Source: Voacanga thouarsii
Taxonomy: Eukaryota > Streptophyta > Magnoliopsida > Gentianales > Apocynaceae
DNA: 64,000 bases
Direction: 5' to 3'
Assembly: GCA_026120185.1 (NCBI GenBank)
Contig: JANUWF010001217.1
Location: forward strand, 3,022,001 to 3,086,000
Below are positions 48,301 through 60,606 of the stretch, one piece after another (position 1 is the first letter of the stretch; the number at the start of each line of letters is the position of its first letter). The notes under the pieces are model-generated. The model saw nothing but the letters and a program-made list of their open reading frames with translations, was not told the DNA's origin and did not search any database. The position numbers and the translations under genes were made by a program.

Positions 48301-51300
48301 TACGTTCTGAATATATGGATCTCTCTGGGTCCTCTAAATTAAAGCAACAAAGAGAAGAATAGCATCTACAACAACTGGAAGCATCTTGCACAGATGTGGA
48401 CACCAACTTTTATTCTAACTTCTAGCTAAACTAGATTTCCCCTTCTCTTGTTAGTAGCAGTAGTATAATAAAGAAAATAAAAAGTATTAGACCGAGGTAG
48501 AGGCAGGATAGGTTAGACAGATGTAGAGGCAAGCCTAAAATGACATGGATAGAGGTAATTAGGAGAGATATGTCTTTGTTAGATTTGGATGAAAGTATGA
48601 CGGTTGATAGAAGGAAGTGGAGAGAGAGGATTCATGTGGATGACCACACGTAGTCTAGTATTGGTTCATGTAGCCGACCCCAAGTTTCTTGGGATTAAGG
48701 CTTAGTTTGTTGTTGTTTGTAGAGGAGTTTATGGACAGACAAAGGATCTTGTTGCTTGTTGCATTTTAAACTTCTCCCCTTTTTTTTTCTTTTCCAACAA
48801 TACCCTATCAGGGAAGAACTACAAAACCACATCCAGATATTATAGAGTAACTGAAAAAGTTGAACCACCTTGGAACAATAGGCCTCATATTCTATGGTTA
48901 CTTATCTAAACACACAAGTACATATTTATTACATATATGCCTACATAAATTGGTATTGATAAATTTGTGAATGATAGTTTTGCATCACATACAAAAAAGG
49001 TACTGATCCAAACTTCTAAAAATTCTATTATATTTTCTTATAAAGACATGAACACTAACCAAACTGTCCAAGAAACATAGAGGATGAAAAAAGGCCAAAA
49101 AAGGATATCGTTACTAGCCTGAAGCAATCAAAAACTATGACAAGATCATGTAAAAGGTGACATCTTTTTACGACATAAATCAGATCATCAAATTATTTAT
49201 CCTTTTTCTTCAAGAATAAAAATAGTAAGGGTAAAGAGCTAGTTTGTAACTAAAAAGACTTTGGCACCAAGAGATATTTTCAACTACAGTATTGTGTCCT
49301 CTTCTTCTGGCCTAAAAGCCCCTTTCACAGATTTTACAATCACAGGAGACATCCCTGGTGCGCCTTATATCTGCTGCAACTTCCCACTGCTAAGCAAGAT
49401 GATAACATAAATGCTTTAGAGGGAAAAGTAATTTGGGAAGCTAAAAAGACATCAGACTCAGAGGGGGAATAGAAAAGGCTTCATTTTTATGCATCATCTA
49501 AAACTTTTACTTAAGACCTTCAAGACCCAGTAGCAAAAGCCTCACACATTTTGAGCTTTCCCTTCAACAGCCTAAAGGTCAAAAGCAGATGTTTTCTTTC
49601 TGTATTTAGAGAATGCAAAATTTTCTTCACATTCATATTTGCACATGAATCCAAAAAAGCATGTTTTAACCAATATGAGATGAGACGAAGAATATGCTCA
49701 TTTTCTCAACTCGCTCAAAATAGTACAGGGCCTAGTTTATCCAAAAAAGTATGTTCTTAATGAAAGAATATGCCTCTTAATAGATGAATGTAATAAAAAT
49801 ACAATGAAAATAATGAAAATCAGAGCTAACTCAATACATAATCTAGCATACCGTTTCAATCTTTTTAAGAACTGAAATTCCAGAGTTCATATCATAGTCG
49901 TAGACAGAAGGCGGTGTCCTCATTGAACTATAGCGGAATCTTAGAATGCTGGAAGAAAACTGAGATTCTGATGGATCCAAGGAATATGCAGCATCAATGA
50001 AATCAACAGCCTTGCCACCATGAAGCCTTTCAAGGGGCTCTTCAAATTCAGGAAGCTGGTATACAATAATTCTGGGCAGACCCTTTTCACGCTCAAAGAC
50101 AACAAGATGATCACTAAAAAGTTGCATGTCCTGGATCTTTACACTGAAGGATTTTAAGGGAAAGAAAATGTTAAACAATTAAGGGTAGCATTCTTTGGAA
50201 GAAATTCAATTCATCGAAAAACAGAGAAATATTGCAATTCTCTAGAACCAATCTATGATCTAGCAAGTGAATGTAGAGGCATAGAGCTGCTGCAGATTTT
50301 TTATTATGAAATTTTTGAAAATGCATGTGTACGGTGACAAATTGGAAATGATAGCAAAATTCCATCTTGATCATTGCAAGGACTACAATTAGACTACAGC
50401 AGACTTGCAAGGGAAAATTTTTGGTGCTATGCAAAAATGCTAAGAATCCTTAAAAGCTTTGGGTAATGCTATAATATTGTTCTTGAAACCTCAAGTTAGG
50501 TCTGGCAAATTCTCCTTTGCAATCATTTAGAAACTAATACATGAGTTTAATGAAAAGATCATTAAGAGATTTTCTCAAGCCATACTGATAAAAGCCTTGT
50601 ATCTGAAGTTTGAATCTTCTTAGAACTGTTTCCTTCTTAAGAAGCCCACGAATTTAGAGAGAAGAATTCGTTTCATTGTCATATTGATGCAATGATAAAT
50701 TTAACAATGCTTCACTAAACAACCAGTCCAAAGAGATTATTTAAAGTCTCAATGGTTGATGACCAAAGAGAATTCCTTTGCTTAGATGTATATGAGACCC
50801 AGGCTTTTAATATTACCTTGGCCTGTGGGGAAGAAGAACAGTAGTTGCAGATGCATTATCAATACGGCATGCAAGTATTTCTGAGTTGCAACATTCATCA
50901 CTTCTTCTTTTAATGAAGAAGTGGTTCCCACGATGACTAGCTGATGTATCAACGCCATCCAGGCGTGGCGTCAAACTAGTTAAGCCATTTTCAGGTTTTG
51001 AAATGTCTAAATAAAACACAAATCCTGTGGTTTTACTTCCAGATCCAATGAACAGAAATTTCTTGCTCTCAGAAGCTTCAAGATCCAGAGAAAACATATC
51101 ATCCTTTTCATGATAAAGGCAAGAGTCACTAGATTGTTCTGTTCCCAACCTATGCAACCATACCTGGAGAAAGTAAAACAAACTAACAAAAGTTGAGTTC
51201 AATAGTAAAGTAATAAAGGTGCTCAAAAAAATCTGCATTTGCACTTCTTAAAAGTAGGCATATAGAGCACTTGTCTTCAGAGGTAAAATAGAAAAACACA

Positions 51301-53452
51301 CTAAATAGTTGGCCTCATTGTAAAAAGAGAACAAGGAACACGGTATGATGAAAAATGGAAAACAAAAATCCATTAAAAAATAATTACTGACTGTCAATGC
51401 AATTGGCCTAGATCTTATCAATATAGCATTCTGGGAAAATGTAGAAACACATCAACTAAATATACCAAATTGCATACAATCACTGAATTTGACAATGTTA
51501 ATGAAGAGCATTTAACAAAACAAATTGAACAAAATATAACTCATAAGTTCATCTAGACTAAGTTGGAGAATATAAACAATGTGAAAGCTAACTATGACTG
51601 ACAAAGTGGTAAAGTACAAAGTATCATAGTGGTTTTCCCTTTCAAGCATTTAACTTCAAGTTAAACTTTAACCTTGTCTGGCCGTAGAGTCTGATCCATT
51701 GTGATGTAAACTAAGTTTTCATCACCTGCCCATTCAAAAGATTGCGTAATACCATGCAGGGGTTTGCCAACTGGAGCTCCAGAATCAGCATCAATAACAT
51801 GAACAGTATAAATCTCATCTCCTTTGGTGTCTTCTGCATATGCTACTAACTTATTGCTTGGACTAATCTGCAAAGGATGAAGAGAGAGAGAGAGAACCAG
51901 TGCTAAGAACCTGATATAGAGCAAAAACATGAATTTGCAAAAGGCAAAAGATATTCTGCACCTACTATAAAAGCACCAATACTGTAATATGCATGTTCTT
52001 GAGCTTTAACATTTTCATCAAGGATGACATGCTCGGGAGCAGCATCTGGTCCAGTTGGCATAGTATCATAAACAGAGAGAGGGGCCCCATCATTAGGAGC
52101 ACGGCATCTACAATGCTGGACGTACTCTTTGCCCTCCAATGTCCTCTTGTAGTAATAATACGGCCCTTTTCGAATAGGTGCAGAAATGTCATCTTCCTTT
52201 ATTCGCCCTCTTATCTCACCATAGATTTGATCTTCTAACTGTTTACTTCCTGAATTAAGGATGCAGTAGCTATATATCATGCTATATAAACATAACCTTG
52301 CAGGATTTAAGCAGTTCTTCAGACAAAAACAATAATAGAACAACAGTATCAGTGGGACAAATGGATATGTTTTGCAATAAGACATTTATTCCTTCGTGAT
52401 GTTCCAAGTATGACGTTAATCATTTACGTCCCCTTTCCCTTGCAAAACTTGATTGCTATAAAAAATTCACAATCATCAAATCTAAAAGAGGTACCATTAT
52501 ACTGGAAGCTGCAAAGACATTAACAAATGCATCTCTCCTACACTGTCATACTAATAGAGGCCAAAGAATCTGAAGGTTCTAATGAGGATCCTAAATATAT
52601 CTTCTTGTCCATATCATTGCTCACTAAACAATTTTAATTACTTTGTTTTTACATAGAAAATCAATTGACTTGCTGCTGAATCAACTCCTGATCCATCGAT
52701 AATCCCTGTATGAAATTGCTCAAATAATTGCAACACACACCAGATCATCACTCAATTCATCCTTCAATGTTTGTGCTTTTTCATATGAACAAACAGATGA
52801 TGTTAAATTATCTTTCTAGTTGAATGTAAAAGCCCTAGAGTGAAAAGAAGCTCGACTAATACTATGAATTATAAGTATTTTTCATTGCTTTTCTCATCAA
52901 GATGCAATTTTAGCTGGAATTACATTTCTCTATGGAATACACATCACCTCCTAATTGTTTATAGAATTTACAAGGATTCACTACCCAATTCCGTTTCAAC
53001 TCCTAGAAATTTCTTAATCTAAAGAATTCATTTTTCTCTCTCTTTTTATAATGGAGAAAAATAAATCAACAACTGATATTCTTCAACCATAGAGTTTACA
53101 ACGGACCAGACATGGCGTAATCGGTGTAAGCATTCTCCTGTTGGAGATAAGACAGGACCTCAGGATTCGAACGAGAATCGTCTCGGAGCCAATAGTAATT
53201 GTCGATTCTGACGTCGCCAAACAACTCCATCTCGTGCGGCACCTTCTTTGCCACCGGCACTGGCGGAGCTGAACCATTATTACCCGCAGTAGAAGAAGCA
53301 GCCATAACTAATGACGAAAATGCCGCCGCCGCCGCTCTGACGCGTTGCTGTGGCGCCCAACTCCCCCTCGCAGTAGTTGAAGAGTGTGAAAATATGAGCA
53401 TAGGACTTGACGTTGACAAAACGGCACTATGGCGGAAGGAACGAAGGAGCAT
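36349..53452 (-). CDS. Oligopeptidase B-like serine peptidase (prolyl oligopeptidase family, S9A), 11 exons
   Basis: Exons, minus strand, 5' to 3': 53107-53452, 51966-52249, 51673-51867, 50817-51163, 49852-50143, 47952-48110, 41458-41823, 37887-37952, 37666-37714, 36612-36735, 36349-36445. All introns are GT-AG, phases agree, and the total is 2,325 nt (774 residues plus TAA). The N-terminus (to about 50) is Ser/Arg/Ala-rich and organelle-transit-like; a second in-frame Met lies at 53304. The peptidase_S9 N domain (beta-propeller) begins at [22 protein letters not shown] without spacing and spans exons 1-6. The catalytic domain has GRSAGG (Ser617), LND (Asp702) and GAGHFSKSG (His737). The Ser-Asp and Asp-His spacings of 85 and 35, and Glu at Ser+44 and Ser+46, fit oligopeptidase B, which cleaves short peptides after Arg/Lys. 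That specificity is inference. The gene is stretched to 17 kb by transposons in introns 5, 6 and 7. Confidence 0.95.
36497..36526. repeat. (GGA)n microsatellite in intron 10
   Basis: About eight GGA units followed by GAAGAA, inside the short intron between the last two peptidase exons. Confidence 0.85.
41005..41293. mobile_element. Stowaway-type MITE in peptidase intron 7
   Basis: 289 bp with terminal inverted repeats CTCCCTCCATCCCATTAAAA and, reverse-complemented, CTCCCTCCGTCCCACTAAAA, which are 18/20 identical. Flanked by TA at 41003-41004 and 41294-41295, the Tc1/mariner target duplication. The interior is AT-rich and non-coding. It ends 164 bp from exon 7. Confidence 0.93.
42290..45411 (+). 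mobile_element. RTE-type non-LTR retrotransposon (LINE) in peptidase intron 6, decayed
   Basis: Inserted antisense to the host gene. The 5' part (about 42335-42660) has the GGTCTCAAGCCCGGATAAAG-type leader known from plant RTE elements; the exact start is uncertain. The endonuclease domain follows (about 42700-42945: [19 protein letters not shown]). Reverse transcriptase runs through 44225-44774 with [36 protein letters not shown] and [13 protein letters not shown], where the catalytic YADD-type box is FAND. The C-terminal RTE signature (FGHIQRK, DAPVRR) lies at about 45125-45175. Many stops and at least one frameshift at about 44460. It ends in AAGGCTTAG and a 24-base T run at 45388-45411. 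Confidence 0.88.
48488..48718 (+). mobile_element. 5'-truncated RTE copy in peptidase intron 5
   Basis: About 230 bp that align with the last 230 bp of the RTE element at 45172-45411, including GTAGGCC/GCAAGCC, GACCACAC and TTCATGTAGCCGAC, and end AAGGCTTAGTTTGTTGTTGTT, the (TTG)n tail typical of plant RTE. Same plus orientation, antisense to the gene. Strong 5' truncation is the usual result of incomplete reverse transcription. Confidence 0.9.
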
Positions 53453-53570
53453 TTCGGATTTTTCTTTTTTATTTTATTTTTCTTTTCTAGTTTTCGTTGC
53501 ATATATTCTTTTAATAAAAAAATCAGAATTTGAAAATAAAAGATTCAAACACTGCTTGTTTCGTCTTTAG
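53453..53570 (-). promoter_or_regulatory. Short proximal promoter/5' UTR of the peptidase gene, truncated by a Mutator-like element
   Basis: Only 118 bp separate the first start codon (53452) from the left end of the Mutator-like element (53571). On the minus strand it holds an AATATATGC TATA-like motif at about 53499-53507 and then a CT/A-rich leader. More distal promoter elements must lie inside, or beyond, the transposon. Confidence 0.5.
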
Positions 53571-53962
53571 GTTTTTGATCAAAAGGGGTTCCTTTTGGAA
53601 TTCTCACCCACAATTAGATTCAGATACTGACCGTACGTCGTAGAAGAGGTTCTTCGCGTTTTCCAGACGCGAGGTGTGTTGACTCATCGCATCCGAAAGA
53701 CGCAAGGTGACTTTTTCATGTGCAAAGGTTTCGTCGCATTTGAGAGACGCAAGGAGATCACACCTCGCCTCTAGCAGACGCGAGGTGACCTCGCGTCTGC
53801 CAGATGCGAAGGCAACTTCCCAGACGCAAGGTGACTTTCTCTCACTGACAATCCAGCAATTCTTCTACGTGATTTGTCTTCTTCCTCTCTTTTCAGCAAA
53901 GCACATTCACGAGTGCTTTCAATAGCTAAAGAAATCACGGGCGATTTGCTTTCAAATTTTTT
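53571..53962 (+). repeat. Left terminal inverted repeat of the Mutator-like element
   Basis: About 390 bp. It contains five or more copies of a CAGACGCGAGGTG-like word in both orientations (53660-53835), making it GC-rich against its AT-rich surroundings. It matches the right arm in inverse orientation and reaches ATCACGGGC at about 53934-53942. Confidence 0.85.
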
Positions 53963-53988
53963 TCTCAAGCCATGAACCTCTGTCAATA

Positions 53989-55103
53989 AGGATAAAAATA
54001 GTTATAATTTCTAAATAAATTTAAAAATATTGTCAATAAATTATTAAAATTTAATTATAACAAATTTAGAGTTTATTGATATTATAAATATCAATTATTT
54101 GCAAAAAGTATAAATATTTCAAATATTAATTATCTAAATTTTATAAACTCTATTATCTAAAAATTATGTTTAAATTTAAATCTCAATTATGTAAATTTAT
54201 AATCCCCTTATATTTTAATTCGAATAATCTTTTTTTAACCAAAATTCAATAATATGTGAAAATTTTTAAAAAAATATGCGAATACTAAATTTTATTTTTA
54301 GTGAATAATAGTTTAAATTATAGTTGAATATTTTCATGAATATTTTAGTAAAAAGTAATTCGTGAATCTTTCATGAATATTTATTAAATAATACTTGAGT
54401 GATTGAATTACTATTTAATATTTTTTTACAGCACTTTTTTTTGTCAGAATATTTTCATTGCAATAATTATAATTTTTTAATTTTAATTATTCATACAAAT
54501 TTATTTTTATTTATTATTTGTCTAAATTTTACTTTATTCACATTAATTAAATATTTATTATTAATTTTTTTTATGGATTCACAATTAATTTTGTATTTTT
54601 GAAATTTGCCATATTTTGTTTTTTTATAAATAGGGATAAAAATAATTATAATTTCTAAATAAATTTAAAAATATTGTCAGTAAATTATTAAAATTTAACT
54701 ATAACACACATTTTGAGATTAATTGTTAGTTAGAGTTTAATTAAAATATTTATTTATTGATATTATAAATATCAATTATTCGCAAGAAGTATAAATATTT
54801 CAAATATCAATTATCTAAATTTTATAAACTCTATTATCTAAAATTTATGTTTAAATTTAAATCTCAATTATGTAAATCTATAATCCCCTTATATTTTAAT
54901 TCGAATAATCTATTTTTAACCAAAATTCAATAATATGTGAAAATTTAAAGAAAATATGCGAATACTAAATTTTATTTTTAGTGAATAATAGTTTGAATTA
55001 TAGTTGAATATTTTCATGAATATTTTAGTGAAAAGTAAGTCGTGAATCTTTTATGAATATTTATCAAATAATACTTGAGTGATTGAATTATCATTTAATA
55101 TTT
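53989..55103 (+). repeat. Direct duplication inside the Mutator-like element
   Basis: Copy 1 at 53989-54423 and copy 2 at 54633-55103 start GGATAAAAATA, share long AT-rich stretches such as ATCCCCTTATATTTTAATTC, and end GATTGAATTA(C/T)(T/C)ATTTAATATTT. Copy 2 has about 40 extra bases after TTAACTATAACA. Both are non-coding. Confidence 0.88.
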
Positions 55104-55149
55104 CGTGAATATTTTCAATAATTATAATTGAATATTTTAGTAAAAATAA

Positions 55150-55902
55150 GTCAATCTACAAAATAACTTTATTACATATGAATTCGTCAAAAAAACATAT
55201 GAAAGCTAGTCCCACAATGAAATCTTCGACGGTTCCTCGGAGGTTGAACCCGTCTTCGAGATTGTTCTTGAGGTTGTAGTTCAAGTTATATTTCATTATA
55301 TTCTTCTGTAGTATATGAGGGTCCTGCAATCTCTTCAGACTGTATATGCTATCTACGAGACCACTCAGTAGATGGACCAATATCATACTTACCGACAGAA
55401 GAATGGCGCCTAGTATAAAAAACTAGGTACTATGGAGTGACGAATTCATCAATAGCTGCAGGATCACCTGCCACATAATCACATTCATCTGCCGGCACAA
55501 GTGAGTAGTGATCCTGTTGAGGGACTTCCTCAGCCACAGCACGATGACGTGCTTGCCTACCGCCTCTCCAAATCGGTGGTACTTCTCGAGGGACTTGTTG
55601 CGGAATCGACGGTATCGGATCGGAAGTATAAAATCGTCTTAATGGCTCGTACGGTATACGCTATATACGATCTACTTCGCCAACAGCAGTTAATATATGT
55701 CTGGAAATATCTAATATTCTTTCGACTGATTGTGCCAGCAATGGTTCAGCACGTTTAGTTGGTGCAGTGTCGCTTAGATGCAAAATTCGGTGGAGTGCGT
55801 CAGTCTGTACATGCATTTTAAGAAAATGTTAATAAAAATATACAAAATTAGAAATTATCCATATATATACCTATCTGAATGAGAAAAAATTTTACTTACA
55901 CA
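55150..55902 (-). pseudogene. Possible C-terminal tail of the PMD gene
   Basis: The minus strand shows short open pieces (LHRILHLSDTAPTKRAEPLL at about 55735-55800 and 55156-55386) with stops between, in the place where PMD genes carry a basic tail. Homology is not certain. Confidence 0.35.
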
Positions 55903-57470
55903 AATTCAGCTATTGTACTACTAGATTGATAGCCCACGGGGTTCGGTTGCTGTATGGTCAGATTGCCAATCGATTGTCGTGTGCGCCACCAATACCACTC
56001 AACGTATCCATTGGAGACCACACTTTCACCAAAAGTGCGTTGTCCTATCAAAACATATGCCTAGCGGTTTATTCAGTTAGCAAGGTGTAGCACATCAACA
56101 TCGTCCCACCCACTACCAGTCGTTCGCATATCACGATGATGCAAATCTACTCCCGTGTCAACGGCATCAGGAATTGGCTGTAGCAATCTAAACTATCGCT
56201 AGACTCGATCAGGGCGATGTAACTCTATCGTCTCTCAACACAATAGAAATGTAATAAACCTCTAGATGTTTCTCCTGTGTGTACAATACAGAGGTAGGGA
56301 TGCCAACATGTACTCGTCATAAGGATACCATATAAACTGTGAAATAAGATATATAGCAGTAAATAGTAAATCAATGCATATTTATTATAATTGATTACAA
56401 ATTCATAATAGTTATACTTACATAATTATATCGCATCCGATCAAATTGATCTCTGTACGCAAGTAGAATGTGTGTTGGGTTGCGGGAAAGCTTAAGTGGA
56501 TCCTGCCATGCTGAACCTCTAGGCGTGTCGGGGGGTATATCCTCTATCGGTCGTACTCTGTCCAGTCTAATGATTGGAATGCGTTCTCAAGCACATAACT
56601 ATCACAATATAAGTAGACTTTTAGTTTTATCCCCATATCTCACGATCATTTTTTAATAAAAACTGAAAAAAATAGTTAACTTAACTTTGATTTTATTTCG
56701 AACCTGAATCAACAAAAGTGAGCCACTTATTTGATGTGCCGTATAGTTTGTTGCATTGCACATACATTGATATAAATGAGCCAGTGCTGCACTATCCCAA
56801 CTAATTGTGTTAGACAACTGTAGAACACGTATATATCATAGGAAGCGTAAATGAACCCGATTCCCAAATTTGTCCGAGAACAGAAACCTACCAATAAGCT
56901 GCATGATGTGACACAGTGCATGCTGTACAACCATATCCGGTGTCGTGTATGGCTGGAACGGCTGAGTAAGGGCTCTCTCGATAGAGCTCAACTTCAGACG
57001 AGACCCGTCCAGTCTGTGCCCGTGGGTTGAAAATCAAGCAATGCTTCACACATGTTTAACAACTCTACTTGCAGATAAGTTGATCCACGACCAATAACTG
57101 GCTCACCGTCCACACGTAAGCCGAAAAGGACCTCTACATCTTGTAAGATAATTGTGGCCTCTCCGACTGGTAAGTGGGAGGTGTGCGTCTCCTGACACCA
57201 TCTCTCCACCAACGCTGTAATAAGTGGATGATCAATTTTTGTGTACGGTAAATGAATGACCCCACCGAACCCAACCAACTCCATAAGTTGCTGGACACAG
57301 AAATCGAGTGATCGAACAACCCAAAAGGCACTGTCATTACACCTTGCACTAAGGACAGTATCTAGTAACTGTCCTACCCAAATATGTGTAGATCTATATC
57401 TATATTGCATGGTTAACACGTCTGGTATAATTGGGTCGAGGTCAACTCCATCAGGCGTAGACTTGTACAT
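55903..57470 (-). pseudogene. Plant mobile domain (PMD/aminotransferase-like) gene, broken
   Basis: Opens with ATG at 57470 and runs 158 codons (MYKSTPDGVDLDP, then LVERWCQETHTSHLPVGEAT and LQDVEVLFGLRVDGEPVIG), the typical PMD N-terminal half. After a frameshift near 56997 it continues LKLSSIERALTQPF, HIMQLIGRFLFSDKFGNRVH, a TGA, and ISWDSAALAHLYQCMCNA, and ends in CAG|GTTCG at about 56703. The next exon (about 56432-56596) has the diagnostic LWAWERIP block as LCA-stop-ERIPIIRLDRV. A third part (about 55903-56340) reads QFIWYPYDEYMLASLPLYCT and PIPDAVDTGVDLH. Host PMD proteins act in gene and transposon silencing; transposon PMD function is unknown. At least five defects, so a pseudogene. 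Confidence 0.82.
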
Positions 57471-57783
57471 AATGTCCTAAAATGAAGACAGTAAAGAATT
57501 TGTCATTTTATTAATCGATATAAAATACAAAAAAAAATGTTATAAATGGAAATAAGTAAAGGTATGAAATGAATTTGTAGAAATCAATCGACTGAACGAA
57601 TTGAATAAAGTAAAGACATATTAATACAGAGTACTCAATACATCAATTTAAGGTTAATACTTCTCGTGTCTTTCGTTTATGTACAAGTTATATAGCAATA
57701 CACAAGGTGTACATAATATAACATTGAAACTTGAAAAAGCAATACATAAATTAAAGATAATACAGGGAACTACAGAAAACATA
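57471..57783. other. Spacer between PMD and transposase genes
   Basis: About 310 bp, AT-rich, non-coding. The two minus-strand genes are head-to-tail here, so it holds the transposase 3' end and the PMD promoter region. Confidence 0.5.
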
Positions 57784-60552
57784 TCAACTCCACTGAATGA
57801 TGCTGTTGGGGCAATTTCTCTTGTTGTGTCCAGTCTGGTGACAGTTCCTACAACGTGGCGGCAAATCAAAGTTGCGCTCGTCCATCTCATTCCTAATCCT
57901 CAATGTCCTCATACGACCATGACGACGGTTCTTGAACCGGTACGGATTCGGTGCCAACGTAAAAGGGGAAGTGTGCTAATAATCCTCGTGAGGAATAAGT
58001 CTAAACTGTCATGTGTATGTCATTTTGTAGTACGGCGTCATGTTCAAGGGTGACACGAGATCCCCAGGATTCAACCCTACCTGCTGACAAGCTATAAATG
58101 CGTGCGAATAAGGTATTCCATATATTTCTCACTTGGCGTAATTCCATGTTCTCAAACCAAGATCAACTTGTTATGTATTATTTCCCTTACCATGCTTGCG
58201 ATATCCTGACACAATACCAAAAATGCCCCGACCTTAGTCATAAGCCTGCACATGATGGCTTCTCCCATTTATCTCATTCTGCATAAATTTGGACCATATC
58301 TTAGAAGGAAAATGATAGCCGTGATTGGCCTCCTGTCTATGGTCGTTAAAGTACTTGATTGTTTTCTTGAATGAAGACTCGACGGTCACCTTGATGGGTA
58401 GAACACGTATGCCTTTGACAACACTATTAAATGATTATGCCAAATTTGTTGTCATATTCCCGTATCGATACCCACCATCATAAGTAAGAGTCCATTACTC
58501 AAATAGAATTGCATCAAGCCATGCCTTTGCAAGGGGATTTAATATATTTATTTCATCCATAATCCTAAAAAATTTACGCTTCTTACTCTGAGTACCAGCC
58601 GTATACATCAATTTTTTCAGTTGGTAGTTTCTAAACTTCGTATTGAAGTTACTCCGAATATGTCTAAGACAGAATCTATGCACTACCAATGGCTCTTGCC
58701 AGAGAGGCTGTCAATGTACAGTGTTCACTATCCCCTTGTGTTGATCTGATATCAAACATACCCTACGATCTCCCAGAACATGTGCCCTCAGTAACCACAA
58801 AAACCATCCCTAACCCTTATTGGTTTCTTCATCCACAACTGCAAGTGCAAAGGGCAATATATGATTGTTTGCATCTTGACTAATTGCCGTTAGAAGCTTT
58901 CCCTTATATATACCCCTAAAGATTGTCCCATCAATATTGATTACTGGCTTCATGTGAATAAAGGCATCAATACATGGTCTAAAAGACCAAAAAATAGATC
59001 CAAAGGTCTTGGCACCGTTGCTGTCAATTGGTAAATGTTGCCACTCAATTACCGTCCCTGGATTTAAATCCTGCAGTGCAAGCATGAATCGTGGAAACTA
59101 CTCGAATGAAGAAGGTCAATCCCCATGAACCATCTCAATAGCCATCCTCCTGGCATTCCATCCCTTTTTGTAAGATGAACTGAAATGCAATATATTCTGA
59201 ATATGACTATTAATCTCGCGCACTATAATCTCAGACTTATCGTGTATCATAGTCATAATGTGCTTTGCTATAAAATTGGCACTCATATTGCGATGGTTTC
59301 CATCAACTGTTCGAACTAGACAAATATACTCTCCGTGCCAGTGAGTAATTTGTCATAAATCGTACTTTGCTTTCTTCCGCACACGGATCCGCCAATAATA
59401 TCAATGTTTGTCAGTAGAATTTTTACACTTCAGCAATCTAAAGTGTAGACTTACTTTCTAGGACCGTAAACTCTTGACCCATTCGCACGGACCATGACCT
59501 AACAACCCACAGTAGTTCATCCTTGTCCTTGAACCACATTCCGACACACAAATCATTATTTAATTTTGATCAGAAATTTATTCCAGAACCACCTATTGCG
59601 ATTCCATCATTATCATATTCTCTATCTGGAGAATTATTCAACCTATCAAGATACTCGGAATACGGTGGATTGTATAAGCACTTCGGTACGTTGACCCCAT
59701 AAGCAGACTGATGTATTACAGAATGACCAGAGAATGCAAAAGTATTGGGCATCGCAGAAGGACCGGGGAATGCAGAAGTACCCGGCATCACAGAAGGACC
59801 GGACATTTCAACTCCAACATCATCGCCTCCATCATCCTCGTCAGGACTCTCATCAGCAACAGACCCATCCACATCTGATGTAAGTCCTAAACCATCTACA
59901 GTCGCCTCGGGAGTACTAACCCAAACGGGCTCTCGAGTAACCCAATCATCAACTGGAGTGATGTGTTGCGAAACACCCAAATCAGCACCTGAAAACAATG
60001 GCAAAGCTGCCTGGGTATGGGATGGTTGAATGTGCTTATATTCTTGTATCAAAGGTGCTTCGGGTTGGCTGAATCTCATTGGGGAGTTATAATGCAACTG
60101 AAACAAATCATGATGCATAGGTAGAGAACTACTTGGTAACGGTGGTATTTGTAGATACGGAGCTGGCGTAAGATTAGTTTGAACTTCAACACTTGGAGCA
60201 ACCGTAGGGGTTGCAACATCTCATACTTCACATGCAAATCAACTGGTTGTCTCCCCGCAATGGATGTATAGTACTACAAATTTTCCATATCCTCATCATC
60301 AGTAATATTTTCCGTTGTAGATCTCTCGACATTATTAACGGAAGCGTCTTCTTGCATCGTGATTTGCAATTTTACAGTAGACACGTCCAAGCCTCGAATC
60401 GCACATATTTTATTGACTAAGGCAACGTAATTTACTCGATTTCTAACAAGCAACGTCTTGCAATATGGACCGTAAAAAAAATCACCATTTGCGGTGAGAA
60501 TAATCTCGCAATCCCAATAGAACCGAAATCTTACAGGTTGTTCCAATGACAT
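57784..60552 (-). pseudogene. mudrA-type (MULE) transposase gene, broken
   Basis: ATG at 60552 (MSLEQPVRFRFYWDCEIILT) starts the N-terminal PB1-like region, open to 60274. A frameshift near 60220 leads into a Pro/Ser/Asp-rich linker (60118-59570) and then the MuDR zinc-ribbon-like segment (LCVGMWFKDKDELLWVVRSW) with a stop at about 59458. The DDE core begins at 59085: MKPVINIDGTIFRGIYKGKL and LPFALAVVDEE give the first catalytic Asp. More core text is at 58689-58495 (HRFCLRHIRSNFNTKFRN, the C/H region). A SWIM-like segment lies at about 58100-58000 and a CCHC knuckle CRNCHQTGHNKRNC at about 57858-57817. TGA at 57784-57786. It would cut and paste the element; with multiple stops and shifts it cannot now. 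Confidence 0.88.
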
Positions 60553-60606
60553 TATACCTAAATAAGTTAAATATATTCTTTCTATTAAATAATTAAATTC
60601 TAACAA

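Noticed and set aside
55501..58286. Plus-strand open frames across the PMD and transposase region
   Set aside because: Antisense shadows; the minus strand carries the PMD and mudrA motifs.
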